A stretch of DNA of 64,000 nucleotides from an uncultured Trueperaceae bacterium (GCA_913057685.1 CAJXOA010000001.1:62001-126000), one strand, 5' to 3'. Positions 1 to 9,703 are shown, counted from the first letter of the stretch. The notes: generated by a model from the sequence alone, not told the origin. Numbers and translations are program-made.

Positions 1-1100
1 GCGCGCACGTGCGCGCCTGGTGGGCGGCGCTCCTGCAGGAGGACGCCCCCCGCGAACGCCCCCCTGCCGGCGTCGCGCTGCTGCACGCCGACCAGATCGC
101 GGGACGCCGCTTCGCGCGGGTCTGGATCCTCGGCGCGACCGACGGCGCGCACCTGCCCCCCGAACGGGAGGACTACTTCGTCGCGGAGGACGCGCGGGTC
201 GCCTGGCCCGACGCCTTCGCCGGTCCGGCCCTCCCGGTCCGCTTCCGCGCGGGGCGGGACGCGGCGGGGGCGGCGTTACGGGCGCGCGGGGACGTCGTCA
301 CGATCACCGTCGCCGCCGGCGACGGGGGCGGGCCCACCACCCCCGACGCGGCGTTGCTGGGCGGCGCGCCGACGCCGCCCCCCGAGCGGCCGGCCGCCAG
401 CGCCCTCGAGCTGGGGGAGGGCCGCCGCTGGCGGCCGCCCGACGCGCCCGTCGACCTCGGGCCGCCCGACGTCCCCCGCCTGGTGACGTACGCCACCTGC
501 GGCGTGCGGGCGTGGGGCGAACGGCACCTCCCCCGCGACGACGCGCCGCCCGCCTGGGCGGCGCTCCGCCGGGCGCTGCTCGAGCGCGACGCCTGGACGC
601 CCCCCGACCTGCGTTCGCTCGCGGAGGACCACCCCGCGTTCGCGACCTGGCTCGACGCGTACGCCGAACCGCTCGCCGACCTCACCTTCGCCGTCCGCCT
701 GCGCGACCCCGAGAGCGGCGTCCCCGCCCGGCTCGACGCCGCCCGGCGGGAGGCGGGCGAAGCGACCCTCGTGCGGTTCCTGGCGCCCGGCCGGGCGGCG
801 GACGACGACGCGGCGGAGGCCGCGTTCGACGCCCACCCGGAGCTCGGGTGGGCGGGCGCGCAGTTGCTGGCGCGCCGCGACGTCCGCGCGGTGCGCTTCC
901 GCCTGTGGCCGGTCGGCGACGCCCCCGTCGACTGGCCGGAACGCGGCCCGATCCGCAAGGCCTGGGGCCGGATGGAGCGCACCGTACGCGAGGTGCGCGA
1001 GGCGCTTCCGCCGTGGCACGCCGGCGAGGTGACCGCCTCGCCCGGGTTCGCCTGCCGCGACTGCCCCGTCTTCGACCTGTGTCGCGAGGGCGTCCGGTGA
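1..1100 (+). CDS. AddB-like nuclease, C-terminal part (5' end outside window)
   Basis: Reading frame is open through the left edge (codons begin at base 3), so only the last ~365 residues are visible. An N-proximal stretch reads LLHADQIAGRRFARVWILGATDG, of the kind found where AddB/RecB-superfamily proteins name the helicase-like core. The C-terminus has clustered cysteines (CRDCPVFDLC) like the 4Fe-4S-stabilised PD-(D/E)XK nuclease domain of AddB. The stop overlaps the GTG of the following AddA-like gene by 4 bases, as expected for an addB-addA pair making a dual-nuclease recombination helicase. The classical nuclease residues are not obvious to me. The AddB call rests mainly on the Cys cluster, the partner gene and the order. 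Confidence 0.6.
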   Translation, partial: AHVRAWWAALLQEDAPRERPPAGVALLHADQIAGRRFARVWILGATDGAHLPPEREDYFVAEDARVAWPDAFAGPALPVRFRAGRDAAGAALRARGDVVTITVAAGDGGGPTTPDAALLGGAPTPPPERPAASALELGEGRRWRPPDAPVDLGPPDVPRLVTYATCGVRAWGERHLPRDDAPPAWAALRRALLERDAWTPPDLRSLAEDHPAFATWLDAYAEPLADLTFAVRLRDPESGVPARLDAARREAGEATLVRFLAPGRAADDDAAEAAFDAHPELGWAGAQLLARRDVRAVRFRLWPVGDAPVDWPERGPIRKAWGRMERTVREVREALPPWHAGEVTASPGFACRDCPVFDLCREGVR

Positions 1101-3913
1101 GGGTCCGCGTCGCCTCGGCCGGGACCGGCAAGACGACCCGCCTCGTCGCGCGGTTCCTGGAGGCCATCCAGGGGGGCACCCCGCTGCGCCGCATCGCCGG
1201 CGTCACCTTCACGCGCGCCGCCGCGGCGGAGCTCCGCGAGCGGGTCGGGGAGGGCCTCGACGTGCTGCTGGAGGAGGGCCGCTACCTCGACCTGGTCCGC
1301 CTCGACCCCGCCGCACGGGAGGCGGTCGAGCGCGCCCGGCGCGAGCGCGACGGGGCGACGTTGACGACGATCCACGGCTTCATGGCGTCGGGCTTGCGCC
1401 TCTCCGCACCGCAGTTGGGGCTGGATCCGGCGTTCGGGACGCTGCCGCCGTGGGAGGCGCAGGCGACGTTCGACGAGGAGTTCGCCGCGGTCCTCCTCCT
1501 CGCCGAGGACCCGGAGCACCCCCTCCACGGCCCCGCCACCCGCCTGGCGGGGCGGGCGGCGGCGCTGGCGGGCGTGCTGTTCCGGCAGCGCTCCCTCGCG
1601 CCCACCCTCGCGCCCGCCCCCGACGACGCGGACGCGGCCGACCTGCTGGCGCTCTACCGCGCGGCGTACGGGCGCTACCAGGCGCGGATCGGTGCGGCGC
1701 GGCTCGCGCCGGCGGAGATCGAACGGCGCGCCCTGGCGATGGTCGAGGTGCCCGCCGCCCGCGCCCGCCTCGCCGCCCGCGCGCCGCTCGTGATCGTGGA
1801 CGAGTACCAGGACGTCAACCCGGTGCAGGGCCGCTTCTTCGCGGCGCTCGAGGCGGCCGGCGTCGAGGTCGAGGTGGTCGGCGACCCGAAGCAGTCGATC
1901 TACGGCTTCCGTCAGGCGGACGTCGAGGTGTTCCGCACCGCCCTCGCGCACGGCGAGGCGCTCGAGCCGCTCACCCGCACCCGCCGCCACGCGGCGCTCG
2001 TGACGCGCTTCCTGAACGCCCTGACGCGCACCCTCGCCGGCCGGGGGGAGGGCTTCGGGCCGGACGAGGCGCCGCCGGTCGAGCCCGCCGGCGCGCAGGC
2101 CGACGTCCACGGCCGCGTCGAGATCCACTGGGTGACCGGCGCGCCGCGGCTGCCGGACCTCCGGCCGCACGAGGCGGCCGTCCTCGCCGAACGCCTCCGG
2201 GTGGCGCACGAGCGCGACGCGATCCCCTGGTCGGACATGGCGGTCCTCGCCCGCAACTACGCCGGCCTGGAGCGGGTGCGCGAGGCGCTCGCGGCGCACG
2301 GGGTGCCGGCGGTCCTGCGGCAGGGCCGCGGGTACTACGAACGCAGCGAGATCCGCGACCTGGTGCACGCCCTTCGGGTGGGGATCGAGCCGACCGGCCC
2401 CAGCCTCGCCCCCTGGTTGCGCGGCCCGTTCGGGGGGCGGACGCCGGACGCGATCGATGCGATCGTTCGCGCCGAGGATCCCCTCGCCGTCCTGCGCGAG
2501 GCGCACCCCGACGTCGCCGCCCGCCTCGACGCGACCCGCGAGGCGGTCCGCGCGGGGCCGCTCGGGGCGCTCCGGCGCCTGCTGCGCGAACCGTTCCTGG
2601 ACGGCGAACGGTTCGTCGACCGGCTCGATGCGCGGCAGCGCGACAACGTCGACGCGTTGCTGTTCGAGATCGCCGAACGCCCGCCCGGTGCGCTGGAGGT
2701 GCTCCTCGAACGCCTCGACCTGTTGTCGCGCCGCGCGAAGGAGGCGGGCGACGTCCCCGCCGAGGGCGAGGGCGTCACCCTCGTCACGGTGCACGGGTCG
2801 AAGGGCCTCGAGTGGCCGTTGGTCGCCGTCGCCGACGTCGGCGCGCAGGGCGGCGGGCGGCCGGAGCCGCTGCACGTCGTGGACGGCGCCGTGCACCTCC
2901 CCGGCGGGCCGGGCTTCGACGCCGCCCGGGAGGCGGACCTGCAGCGCGCCCGGCAGGAGGCGTCGCGGCTGTTGTACGTCGCGGCGTCGCGGGCGCGCAC
3001 CGTCCTGATCCTGACCGGCAGCGTGCCCGACCGCGGTCCGCAGGGGTGGGCGGCGTCGCTCGCCGCGATGCGGGTCGGGCCCGACGCCGCCCCCCGCGAC
3101 GCCGACGGCATCCTCCTCGCCGTCCATCCGTTGCCGGCCGACGGCGCGTCGCCGCCGGTCGCGGCGGACGCCCCGCCGGAGGGGGAGGCCGCCCCCCTCG
3201 CCGAGGCGCCGTGGACCCGGGCGGCGTTCCCCGCCGGCGACCTCCCGCCGGTCGAGAGCCCCTCGCGCGTGCGGGGGGCGGAGGACGGAGGCGGAGGGGC
3301 CGCCCTGCAGCCGGCCGCGCCCGGCACGCCGTCCGCCCCCGCGGCGGAGGACGGGCCGGCCGAACCGATTCCGCCGGGGGCGGCGCGCGAGGAGGGGCGC
3401 CTCCCCGGGCAGGCGGTGGCGGTGGGGACGCTCCTGCACGACGCGATCCGCCGCGACGCCGATCCGGACGACGCCGTGGAGATGGACCTCCTGCGCGCGC
3501 AGGAGGTGATGTTCCCCTACGAACCCGACGAGCAGGCGCGGTTGCTCGAGGAGGTGCGCGCCATGCTGCGGACCTACCGGGGGTTGCTGGGGGGCCCGCT
3601 GCCCCCCCTCGAGGCGCGCGAGCGGGACCTGCGCGAGTGGCCGGTCGTCCTCCCCGACGGCGCGCAGGTGTGGCAGGGCGTCATCGACCGGCTGTACCTC
3701 GCCGACGGGACGTGGACGCTGGACGACTACAAGACCGACCGGACGATGCATCCGGGACGCTACGCGTTTCAGTTGGCGACGTACCGCGAAGCGGTCCGGC
3801 GGGCGTTGGGCGTCGATCCGGTCGCGCGACTCGTGAACCTCCGCGACGGCGCGACGTACCCGTTCGACCCCGCCGACCTGGACGCCGCCTGGGCGGCGCG
3901 GCCCGGGGCCTAA
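1097..3913 (+). CDS. addA: AddA-like UvrD-family helicase with C-terminal nuclease domain
   Basis: A 938-residue ATP-dependent DNA helicase/nuclease for double-strand break end processing. Walker A is at residues 7-13 (SAGTGKT) and motif II at ~234 (VDEYQD). Motif III-like GDPKQSIYGFRQAD is at ~262 and motif V-like TVHGSKGLEWP at ~565. The C-terminus has the PD-(D/E)XK signature GVIDRL (~862) and DYKTD (~876), diagnostic of RecB/AddA-type nucleases. GTG at 1097 is chosen because it overlaps the upstream stop (GTGA) and puts Walker A at the extreme N-terminus, as in the family. A Pro/Ala-rich linker (~residues 690-770) separates helicase from nuclease. It is shorter than B. subtilis AddA (~1200 residues). 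Confidence 0.85.
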   Translation: MRVRVASAGTGKTTRLVARFLEAIQGGTPLRRIAGVTFTRAAAAELRERVGEGLDVLLEEGRYLDLVRLDPAAREAVERARRERDGATLTTIHGFMASGLRLSAPQLGLDPAFGTLPPWEAQATFDEEFAAVLLLAEDPEHPLHGPATRLAGRAAALAGVLFRQRSLAPTLAPAPDDADAADLLALYRAAYGRYQARIGAARLAPAEIERRALAMVEVPAARARLAARAPLVIVDEYQDVNPVQGRFFAALEAAGVEVEVVGDPKQSIYGFRQADVEVFRTALAHGEALEPLTRTRRHAALVTRFLNALTRTLAGRGEGFGPDEAPPVEPAGAQADVHGRVEIHWVTGAPRLPDLRPHEAAVLAERLRVAHERDAIPWSDMAVLARNYAGLERVREALAAHGVPAVLRQGRGYYERSEIRDLVHALRVGIEPTGPSLAPWLRGPFGGRTPDAIDAIVRAEDPLAVLREAHPDVAARLDATREAVRAGPLGALRRLLREPFLDGERFVDRLDARQRDNVDALLFEIAERPPGALEVLLERLDLLSRRAKEAGDVPAEGEGVTLVTVHGSKGLEWPLVAVADVGAQGGGRPEPLHVVDGAVHLPGGPGFDAAREADLQRARQEASRLLYVAASRARTVLILTGSVPDRGPQGWAASLAAMRVGPDAAPRDADGILLAVHPLPADGASPPVAADAPPEGEAAPLAEAPWTRAAFPAGDLPPVESPSRVRGAEDGGGGAALQPAAPGTPSAPAAEDGPAEPIPPGAAREEGRLPGQAVAVGTLLHDAIRRDADPDDAVEMDLLRAQEVMFPYEPDEQARLLEEVRAMLRTYRGLLGGPLPPLEARERDLREWPVVLPDGAQVWQGVIDRLYLADGTWTLDDYKTDRTMHPGRYAFQLATYREAVRRALGVDPVARLVNLRDGATYPFDPADLDAAWAARPGA

Positions 3914-4752
3914 CCGATCTCGACGACGTCGGGGTCGTTCGTGGGTTCCTCGCGGAGCGACGCCTTGTACGTCAGTTTCGTGTGGGGCGGCACCGACCGG
4001 GTGAGCCACACGTTCCCGCCGATCACGCTGTCGTGCCCGACCTCGGTGTCGCCGCCCAGCACCGTCGCGCCGGCGTAGACGACGACCCGGTCGCCGAGCG
4101 TCGGGTGGCGCTTGAGGTCGGCGTCCTCCTTGCGGACGCTCAACCCACCGAGCGTGACGCCCTGGTACAGCTTCACGTCGTCGCCGACGACGGCGGTCGC
4201 GCCGATCACGACGCCGGTCCCGTGGTCGACGAAGAAGCGCGCGCCGATGCGGGCGGCGGGGTGGATGTCGATGCCGGTGTGCCGGTGGGCGTACTCCGCG
4301 ATCATGCGCGCCATCAACGGCACCTTGCGGCGCCACAGGGCGTGCGCGACGCGGTGCGCGACGACCGCCCGCACGCCGGGGTAGGTGCGGACCACCTCGT
4401 CGCGGTTCTGCGCCGCGGGGTCGCCGCGCAGGGCGGCGTCGACGTCCAGCTCCAGCGCGGCGTGCAGCTCGCCGAGGTCGGCGAAGAAGGCGGTCGCGAC
4501 CCGCTGCGCGAAGTCGGACGTCCCGCGCGGGCAGCGCTCCACCAGGTGCGCCAGGCGCGTCTCGAGGTCGGCGACGAACGCCGCGAAGGCGTCGGCGTCC
4601 GCGTGCCGGCGGGTGGCGTGCTCGGGAAACAGGACGCCCGCGAGGTCGTCGAACCAGGCTTCGACCTCGCGGGGTGGGGGGCAGCTCGTCAGGGTCTCGT
4701 AGGCGCGGTAGCGCTCCCGGACGAAGGCGTCGATGCGTTCGGACTCGCTCAC
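3910..4752 (-). CDS. cysE: Serine O-acetyltransferase
   Basis: Acetylates L-serine with acetyl-CoA to O-acetylserine, the first step of cysteine synthesis. The 280-residue protein has an alpha-helical N-terminal domain and, from ~165, a left-handed beta-helix of hexapeptide repeats. The repeats include HPAARIGARFF, DHGTGVVIG (catalytic His ~174) and KLYQGVTLGG. GTG start at 4752: a -10-like TAGGGT lies 5 bases upstream, suggesting a leaderless message. Its TAG stop (3910-3912) overlaps the TAA stop (3911-3913) of the convergent helicase gene. No O-acetylserine sulfhydrylase gene is adjacent. The longer N-terminus resembles the EpsC/SATase type. Confidence 0.9.
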   Translation of the reverse strand: MSESERIDAFVRERYRAYETLTSCPPPREVEAWFDDLAGVLFPEHATRRHADADAFAAFVADLETRLAHLVERCPRGTSDFAQRVATAFFADLGELHAALELDVDAALRGDPAAQNRDEVVRTYPGVRAVVAHRVAHALWRRKVPLMARMIAEYAHRHTGIDIHPAARIGARFFVDHGTGVVIGATAVVGDDVKLYQGVTLGGLSVRKEDADLKRHPTLGDRVVVYAGATVLGGDTEVGHDSVIGGNVWLTRSVPPHTKLTYKASLREEPTNDPDVVEIG

Positions 4753-4757
4753 ACCGG

Positions 4758-4763
4758 ACCCTA
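4758..4763 (-). promoter_or_regulatory. -10 box, leaderless promoter of serine acetyltransferase
   Basis: TAGGGT on the minus strand with 5 bases to the GTG start and no Shine-Dalgarno sequence between. Confidence 0.5.
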
Positions 4764-6251
4764 GCGCGGTGGGCGCGCCGCGCGTGTACCGGGCGCGCCC
4801 GACGCCGTGCGGGCCGAATCCCACCGCAACGCCGCCTCCGCCGCCCGCACGCCCGCCATCCCGTGCACGCCGGGCCCGGGCGGCGTCGCGGCGCTGCACA
4901 GGTAGGTGCCGGGGAGCGGCGTGGCGTACGGCACGCGCGCCAGGTTCGGGCGGACGACGAGCTGCCGCAGGGTCGGCGCGCCGTTCGCGACGTCGCCCCC
5001 CACCAGGTTCGGGTTGTCCGCCGCCAGGTCCACCGGGCCCCACGTCCGCTCCGCCCGCACCCGCGCCCGCAGGCCGGGGGCCGCCCGCTCCAGCTGCTCG
5101 ACGATGCGCGCCGCGAGGGTCCGGACCGCCGCCCCGTCCCCGACCCGGCGGCGGGGCAGGTGCGCGTACGCCCACACCGGCTCGAGGTCGCCGGCCCGGC
5201 GGCTGGCGTCGAAGCGCCCGGCCTGCGCGACGAGCACGTACGGCTCCGCCGGCAGGCGGCCCGCCGCGACGTCCGCCTCCGCCGTGCGAATCGCCTCGAA
5301 CCGGCCGCCCAGGTGCACGGTGCCGGCCGCGTGCACCGCCGGGTCGGACCAGGGCACGCCCCCCTCCACCGCCAAGTCGAGCTTCACGACCCCCTCGCCC
5401 GGGCGGTAGCGGCGCAGGGCGCGGACGTACCCGGCCGGTAGGCGCTCCGGTCCCGCGAGGCGAAGGAAGGTCGCGGGCGTGACGTCCAGCAGGCGGACCG
5501 GGGCGGGGGGAAGGTCGCGCAGGTCGCGCACCTCCACGCCGGTCGTCACCCGCCCCCCGAGCGACGTCAGGTAGGCGGCGAGGGCGTCGGCGAGGGCGCC
5601 CGCCCCGCCGCGCGGGAACGGCCAGCCGACGCGTTGCCCCATCGCCGCGAGCAGCAACGCCGGAGCGGACGTCGCGGGCGCCCCGAACGGCAGTGCGGCG
5701 TGCGCGGCGAGGCCGGCCCACAGCGCGCGGGCGGCGTCGGTGCGCAGCGCCCGCGCCGGCCACGCCGCGGGCGGCAGCCCGCGCACCCCGAAGCGTGCGA
5801 GGGCGACCGGTGACGCCGGCCAGCGCAGGAGCGGCCCCAGGACGTCGGGTGCGAGGCGCCCGAGGTCGCGGGTGGCGGGGCCGGTCAGGAACCGCCAGGC
5901 GTCGGCGTCCGCCCCGAGGGCGTCCGCGGTGGCGTCGAGGTCGGCGGCGAGGGTGGCGGCGGGCGCGTCGTCCAGCGGGTGCGCGAGCGGCGTGGGGGGG
6001 TGCAGCCACCGGAGGCCGTGCGCCGCCAACGGCCAGGCGGTGAACGCCGGGCTCGTGACGCCGAACGGATGGACGGCGGAGCCGAGATCGTGGCGGAGGC
6101 CGGGGAGGGTCGTCTCCGCGGTGCGGGCGGCGCCCCCGACCGCGTCGGCGCGCTCGAGGACGTGCACCGACCGGCCGGCGCGCGCGAGGGTGATCGCCGC
6201 GGCGAGGCCGTTCGGGCCGGCCCCCACCACGACGGCGTCGGGCGTGCTCAC
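4761..6251 (-). CDS. FAD-dependent oxidoreductase, phytoene desaturase/PYROXD2-like
   Basis: A 496-residue flavoprotein. The N-terminal Rossmann dinucleotide motif [13 protein letters not shown] (residues 8-20) continues to an acidic ribose-binding position ([14 protein letters not shown]), the layout of the CrtI/amine-oxidase superfamily. Near the C-terminus [15 protein letters not shown] is the usual second FAD-contact motif. The arrangement resembles the PYROXD2-like branch annotated simply as NAD(P)/FAD-dependent oxidoreductases. The substrate is not deducible and no carotenoid genes flank it. It starts GTG at 6251 with TACCGT 6 bases upstream, divergent from the SIS-domain gene. It ends 8 bases before the serine acetyltransferase start. 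Confidence 0.8.
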   Translation of the reverse strand: MSTPDAVVVGAGPNGLAAAITLARAGRSVHVLERADAVGGAARTAETTLPGLRHDLGSAVHPFGVTSPAFTAWPLAAHGLRWLHPPTPLAHPLDDAPAATLAADLDATADALGADADAWRFLTGPATRDLGRLAPDVLGPLLRWPASPVALARFGVRGLPPAAWPARALRTDAARALWAGLAAHAALPFGAPATSAPALLLAAMGQRVGWPFPRGGAGALADALAAYLTSLGGRVTTGVEVRDLRDLPPAPVRLLDVTPATFLRLAGPERLPAGYVRALRRYRPGEGVVKLDLAVEGGVPWSDPAVHAAGTVHLGGRFEAIRTAEADVAAGRLPAEPYVLVAQAGRFDASRRAGDLEPVWAYAHLPRRRVGDGAAVRTLAARIVEQLERAAPGLRARVRAERTWGPVDLAADNPNLVGGDVANGAPTLRQLVVRPNLARVPYATPLPGTYLCSAATPPGPGVHGMAGVRAAEAALRWDSARTASGAPGTRAARPPR

Positions 6252-6257
6252 GGCCGC

Positions 6258-6263
6258 ACGGTA
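6258..6263 (-). promoter_or_regulatory. -10 box, leaderless promoter of FAD oxidoreductase
   Basis: TACCGT on the minus strand, 6 bases before the GTG start at 6251. Confidence 0.5.
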
Positions 6264-6309
6264 CGCGCGCGCGGCGCTCCCGACGGTGACCCGGAACGCC
6301 GGACCGGGG

Positions 6310-6315
6310 TAGCGT
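6310..6315 (+). promoter_or_regulatory. -10 box, leaderless promoter of SIS-domain gene
   Basis: TAGCGT with 7 bases to the ATG at 6323. The divergent partner box lies at 6258-6263. Confidence 0.55.
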
Positions 6316-6322
6316 GGCGCCC

Positions 6323-7363
6323 ATGAGCGACGCCACCCACCTCGAGCGCGAGATCTTCGAACAACCGGGCGTGCTGCGACGGGTCCTCGCCGACGACGCG
6401 GTCGTGCGGGTCGGGCGCGAGATCGCCGAGCACGACCCGCACACGGTCCTCACCCTCGCGCGCGGCTCCAGCGACAACGCCGTCACCTTCTTCGCCGGGC
6501 TGGCGGGCACCGTCCTCGGGATTCCGGTCGCGTCGATCCCGCCGAGCCTCCCGACGCTCGCCGGCGCGCCGCTGCGCGCCGAGCGGGGCCTGGGGATCGG
6601 CGTCAGCCAGTCCGGCGAAAGCCAGGACGTCGTCGCGGCGTTGCGGGCGCTCGAGGCGCGCGGCGTCCCGACCCTCGCGGTGGCGAACCCGGAGGACAGC
6701 TCCCTGGCGCGCGGCGCCCGCTGGGCGTTGTCGCTGCACGCCGGCGAGGAGACGTCGGTGGCGGCCAGCAAGACGTTCACCAGCCAAATGATGGTGTTGG
6801 CGCGCTTGGTGGCGGTCTGGGCGGACGACGCGGCGTTGCACGCCGCCCTGGCGGCGGTCCCCGACGCCGTCGAGGCGCTGCTGCAGGACACGAGCGCCAT
6901 CGACCAAGCGGCGGTCCGCTGGACGCACGGCGACCGGCTGGTCGTCCTCGGGCGCGGGCCGTCGTTCGGTCCGGCGGCGGAGGTGGCGCTCAAGACGAAG
7001 GAGACCGCCTACCTGCACGCGCACGCCTACAGCAGCGCGGAGTTCCAGCACGGCCCGATCGCCTCGCTGGGGCCCGGCGACCCGGTGTTGATGCTCGCGC
7101 CGTGCGACCCGACCCTGCCCGCGCAACGCGAGGCGGCCGACCGGCTGGTGGACGCCTCCGCCGACCTGACGGTCGTGTCCGCCGACGCGGAGCTGCTCGC
7201 CAAGGCGACGACGCCGATCCCCCTCCCGGAGGGGCGCGACCCCATCACCGACGCCTTCCTGGTCGTCGTCGCAGGGCAGTGGTTGGCGCTGCGGTCCTCG
7301 CTCGAGCGGGGCCTCGACCCCGACGCGCCCCGGCACCTGCGCAAGGTCACGCAGACCCGCTGA
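6323..7363 (+). CDS. SIS-domain sugar-phosphate isomerase/deaminase (AgaS/NagB-II type)
   Basis: 346 residues with two SIS domains. The first carries LARGSSDNAVTFF and the phosphosugar loop VSQSGESQDV. The second carries GRGPSFGPAAEVALKTKETAYLHA and EFQHGP, matching the isomerase half of GlmS. The N-terminal glutaminase of GlmS is missing, so it cannot use glutamine directly. Stand-alone proteins of this type are usually glucosamine-6-phosphate deaminases, AgaS or fructoselysine-6-P deglycases. The exact substrate is unknown. ATG at 6323 is preferred over an in-frame GTG at 6314 because the -10 box overlaps the latter. No sugar-transport genes are nearby. Confidence 0.8.
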   Translation: MSDATHLEREIFEQPGVLRRVLADDAVVRVGREIAEHDPHTVLTLARGSSDNAVTFFAGLAGTVLGIPVASIPPSLPTLAGAPLRAERGLGIGVSQSGESQDVVAALRALEARGVPTLAVANPEDSSLARGARWALSLHAGEETSVAASKTFTSQMMVLARLVAVWADDAALHAALAAVPDAVEALLQDTSAIDQAAVRWTHGDRLVVLGRGPSFGPAAEVALKTKETAYLHAHAYSSAEFQHGPIASLGPGDPVLMLAPCDPTLPAQREAADRLVDASADLTVVSADAELLAKATTPIPLPEGRDPITDAFLVVVAGQWLALRSSLERGLDPDAPRHLRKVTQTR

Positions 7364-7382
7364 CGCCGATGGGGGTCAGCGG
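7357..7382. terminator. Bidirectional hairpin containing both stop codons
   Basis: Inverted repeat CCGCTGAC (7357-7364) and GTCAGCGG (7375-7382), 8 bp with a 10-base loop. The SIS-gene TGA and the GlnRS TGA both lie in the arms. It probably serves both convergent genes, although no U-run follows. Confidence 0.45.
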
Positions 7383-9703
7383 CGCGCGTCGAGCGCCGCG
7401 GTGAGCGCCTCGCGGACGGCGGCGGGGTCGGCCCGCCCGTCGGTCGCGCGCAGGACCGCACCGACGAAGAAGCCGATCAGGCCCTCCTTGCCGCCCAGGT
7501 AGGTGGCGACCTCGTCCGGGTGGGCGTCGAGCACCTCCGCGACGGTCTCGGTGAGGGCGTCCGCGTCGTCGATGCGCGCCAGGCCGCGCGCCTCGACCCG
7601 TTCGCGGGCCGACCCGCCGTCCGTCACGAGCTCGGCGAGCAGCGCCTTGCCGGTCGGGCCGCTCACGACCCCCTCCTCGACGAGGGCGACGAGCTCGGCG
7701 AAGGCGGCCGGCCCGAGCTGCGCGTCGGCGAGGGGACGGTCGCCCGCGTCGGTGAGGGCGCGCGGCAGTTCGTTGAGCGCCCAGTTGGCGAGCGCCGCGG
7801 CGGACGCGCCCGCGCCCGTCCCGTGTGCGGCCTCGACGAGCCCGGTGACGTCGGCGTGCTCCGCGAGGCGGGCGGCGTCGCGGTGCGCGACCCCGAGTCC
7901 CTCGAGGCGCGCGAGGCGGGCGCGGCCCTCGGCGTCGAGGGTCGCGGCCTTGTCCGGCTCCGGATCGGGGGCGGTCGGTGCGGCCGGCGCCGGACGCCGT
8001 TCGCGGCGGGGGGCGGGCGCTTCCGCCTTCGCCCAGCCGTCCTTGAGGGTCACGATGCGCAGGAAGACTGGTGGGCCGTCCGCATCGCGGTGCGCGGGGT
8101 CCCGCCAGAAGTAGCCCTGCCGCTCGAACTGCCAGCGGGTGGCGGGGTCGGCCTCCAGGACGTACGGCTCCACGACGCCGTGCAGGGTCCGCAGCGCACC
8201 CGGGTCGACCTTTTCCGCGACGTCGCGGTCGTCCGCGCCGGGGTCCGGCATGGGGAACAGCCGGTCGACCAACTGGAACGTCGCCGGCACCGCGACCGAG
8301 CGCGCCACCCAGTGCACGACCCCCGCGACCTTCACGTCGTCCGCGCCGGGGTCGACGGCGGTGCCGTGCACCGCCGTGACGCGACCGTCGTCTGCGACGT
8401 CGACGCGGTCGCACCGCACGACCGGCCCGTGGCGGAGGCGGACGGTGGCGCCCGGCGCGAAGCGTTTCCAGCCCTTGGGGGGGTCGCGCGCGACGTCGCC
8501 GCGCTCCACCCACACCTCCCGCGCGAGGGTGAGGGGGCGGTCGCCCTCGCGGGGGACGTCGTGCGGCCAGAGCGGCGCGTCGCGCACCCCGACGTCGCCC
8601 TCGTCGAGCCCCTCGACGGTGAGGGGGACCGGATCGAGGACCGCCATGACGCGCGGCGCCTTCGCGTTGAGGTCGTCGCGGATCGACGCCTCCAGCAGCC
8701 CGACGTCGGTCCGCGCGTTCGTCTTCGTCACCCCGACGCGGTTCGCGAAGTCGCGGATGGCGGCGGGCGTCACGCCCCGCCGCCGCAACGCCGCGAGGGT
8801 CGGCATGCGCGGGTCGTCCCAACCGTCGACGAGGCCGGCGTCGACGAGGGGCGCCAACTTGCGTTTGCTGACGACGGTGTGGTCCAGCTCGAGGCGGTTG
8901 AACTCGTACTGCCGGGGGACCGGCTCGTCGAAGAGGCGTTCGACGAGCCAGTCGTAGATCGCGCGGTTGTTCTCGAACTCGAGGGTGCAGAGGCTGTGCG
9001 TGACCCCCTCGATCGCGTCGGAGAGGGGGTGCGCGAAGTCGTACATGGGGTAGACGTGCCAGGCGTCCCCGGTGCGGTGGTGCGTCGCGTGCAGGATCCG
9101 GTAGAGGACCGGGTCGCGCAGGATCATGTTCGGGCTGGCCATGTCGATCTTCGCGCGCAGGACGTACGCGCCCTCGGGGTGGTCGCCGCGCCGCATCGCC
9201 TCGAACAACGCCAAGCTCTCCTCGGCCGGGCGGTCCCGGTCGGGGCTGGGGGTGCCGGGGGTCGTGACGGTCCCGCGGGTCGCGCGGATCGTGTCCAGGT
9301 CCTGCGAATCGACGTACGCGTCGCCCCGCCGGATCAGCGTGCGGGCGAGCTCGTACAGCCGCTCGAAGTAGTCGCTGGCGTGCCGCAACGCGATCCACTC
9401 GAAGCCGAGCCAGGCGACGTCCCGCTGGATCGCGTCGACGAACTCCGGGTCCTCCTGCACGGGGTTCGTATCGTCCAGCCGCAGGTACGTCACGCCGCCG
9501 TAGTCCGCCGCCACCCCGAAGTCGAGGCAGATCGCCTTGGCGTGCCCGATGTGCAGGTAGCCGTTCGGTTCGGGCGGGAAGCGCGTGACGACCCGCTCGA
9601 CGCGACCGCTGGCCAGGTCGCGGTCGACGGCGGCGGTGACGAAGTTCGGCGCGACGGTGCGCTCGTCGTCGCGCGGGATGCGGCTGCGGGCGCCTTCGTC
9701 CAT
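7376..9703 (-). CDS. glnS: Glutaminyl-tRNA synthetase with C-terminal YqeY-like domain
   Basis: 775-residue class I synthetase that charges tRNA-Gln. The HIGH motif is at 51-54 (YLHIGHAKAI) and the KMSKS-equivalent at ~278 (VVSKRKL), followed by the beta-barrel anticodon-binding domains to ~560. A Pro/Ala-rich linker leads to a ~190-residue tail (~580-775) with YqeY/GatB-tail character. It includes ALANWALNELPRAL, VSGPTGKALL and VATYLGGKEGLIGFFVGAVLRAT. This GlnRS-YqeY fusion is documented for Deinococcus radiodurans, where the tail aids tRNA binding. Start ATG 9703 is chosen over GTG 9707-9709. TAGACT lies 8 bases upstream, and GTG would leave only 2 bases. Confidence 0.95.
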   Translation of the reverse strand: MDEGARSRIPRDDERTVAPNFVTAAVDRDLASGRVERVVTRFPPEPNGYLHIGHAKAICLDFGVAADYGGVTYLRLDDTNPVQEDPEFVDAIQRDVAWLGFEWIALRHASDYFERLYELARTLIRRGDAYVDSQDLDTIRATRGTVTTPGTPSPDRDRPAEESLALFEAMRRGDHPEGAYVLRAKIDMASPNMILRDPVLYRILHATHHRTGDAWHVYPMYDFAHPLSDAIEGVTHSLCTLEFENNRAIYDWLVERLFDEPVPRQYEFNRLELDHTVVSKRKLAPLVDAGLVDGWDDPRMPTLAALRRRGVTPAAIRDFANRVGVTKTNARTDVGLLEASIRDDLNAKAPRVMAVLDPVPLTVEGLDEGDVGVRDAPLWPHDVPREGDRPLTLAREVWVERGDVARDPPKGWKRFAPGATVRLRHGPVVRCDRVDVADDGRVTAVHGTAVDPGADDVKVAGVVHWVARSVAVPATFQLVDRLFPMPDPGADDRDVAEKVDPGALRTLHGVVEPYVLEADPATRWQFERQGYFWRDPAHRDADGPPVFLRIVTLKDGWAKAEAPAPRRERRPAPAAPTAPDPEPDKAATLDAEGRARLARLEGLGVAHRDAARLAEHADVTGLVEAAHGTGAGASAAALANWALNELPRALTDAGDRPLADAQLGPAAFAELVALVEEGVVSGPTGKALLAELVTDGGSARERVEARGLARIDDADALTETVAEVLDAHPDEVATYLGGKEGLIGFFVGAVLRATDGRADPAAVREALTAALDARR

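Noticed and set aside
173-4336. Very long open frame on the minus strand across the helicase-nuclease genes
   Set aside because: It is antisense to two genes with clear motifs and is Arg/Gly/Pro-rich, as expected from third-position GC bias. No domain recognised.
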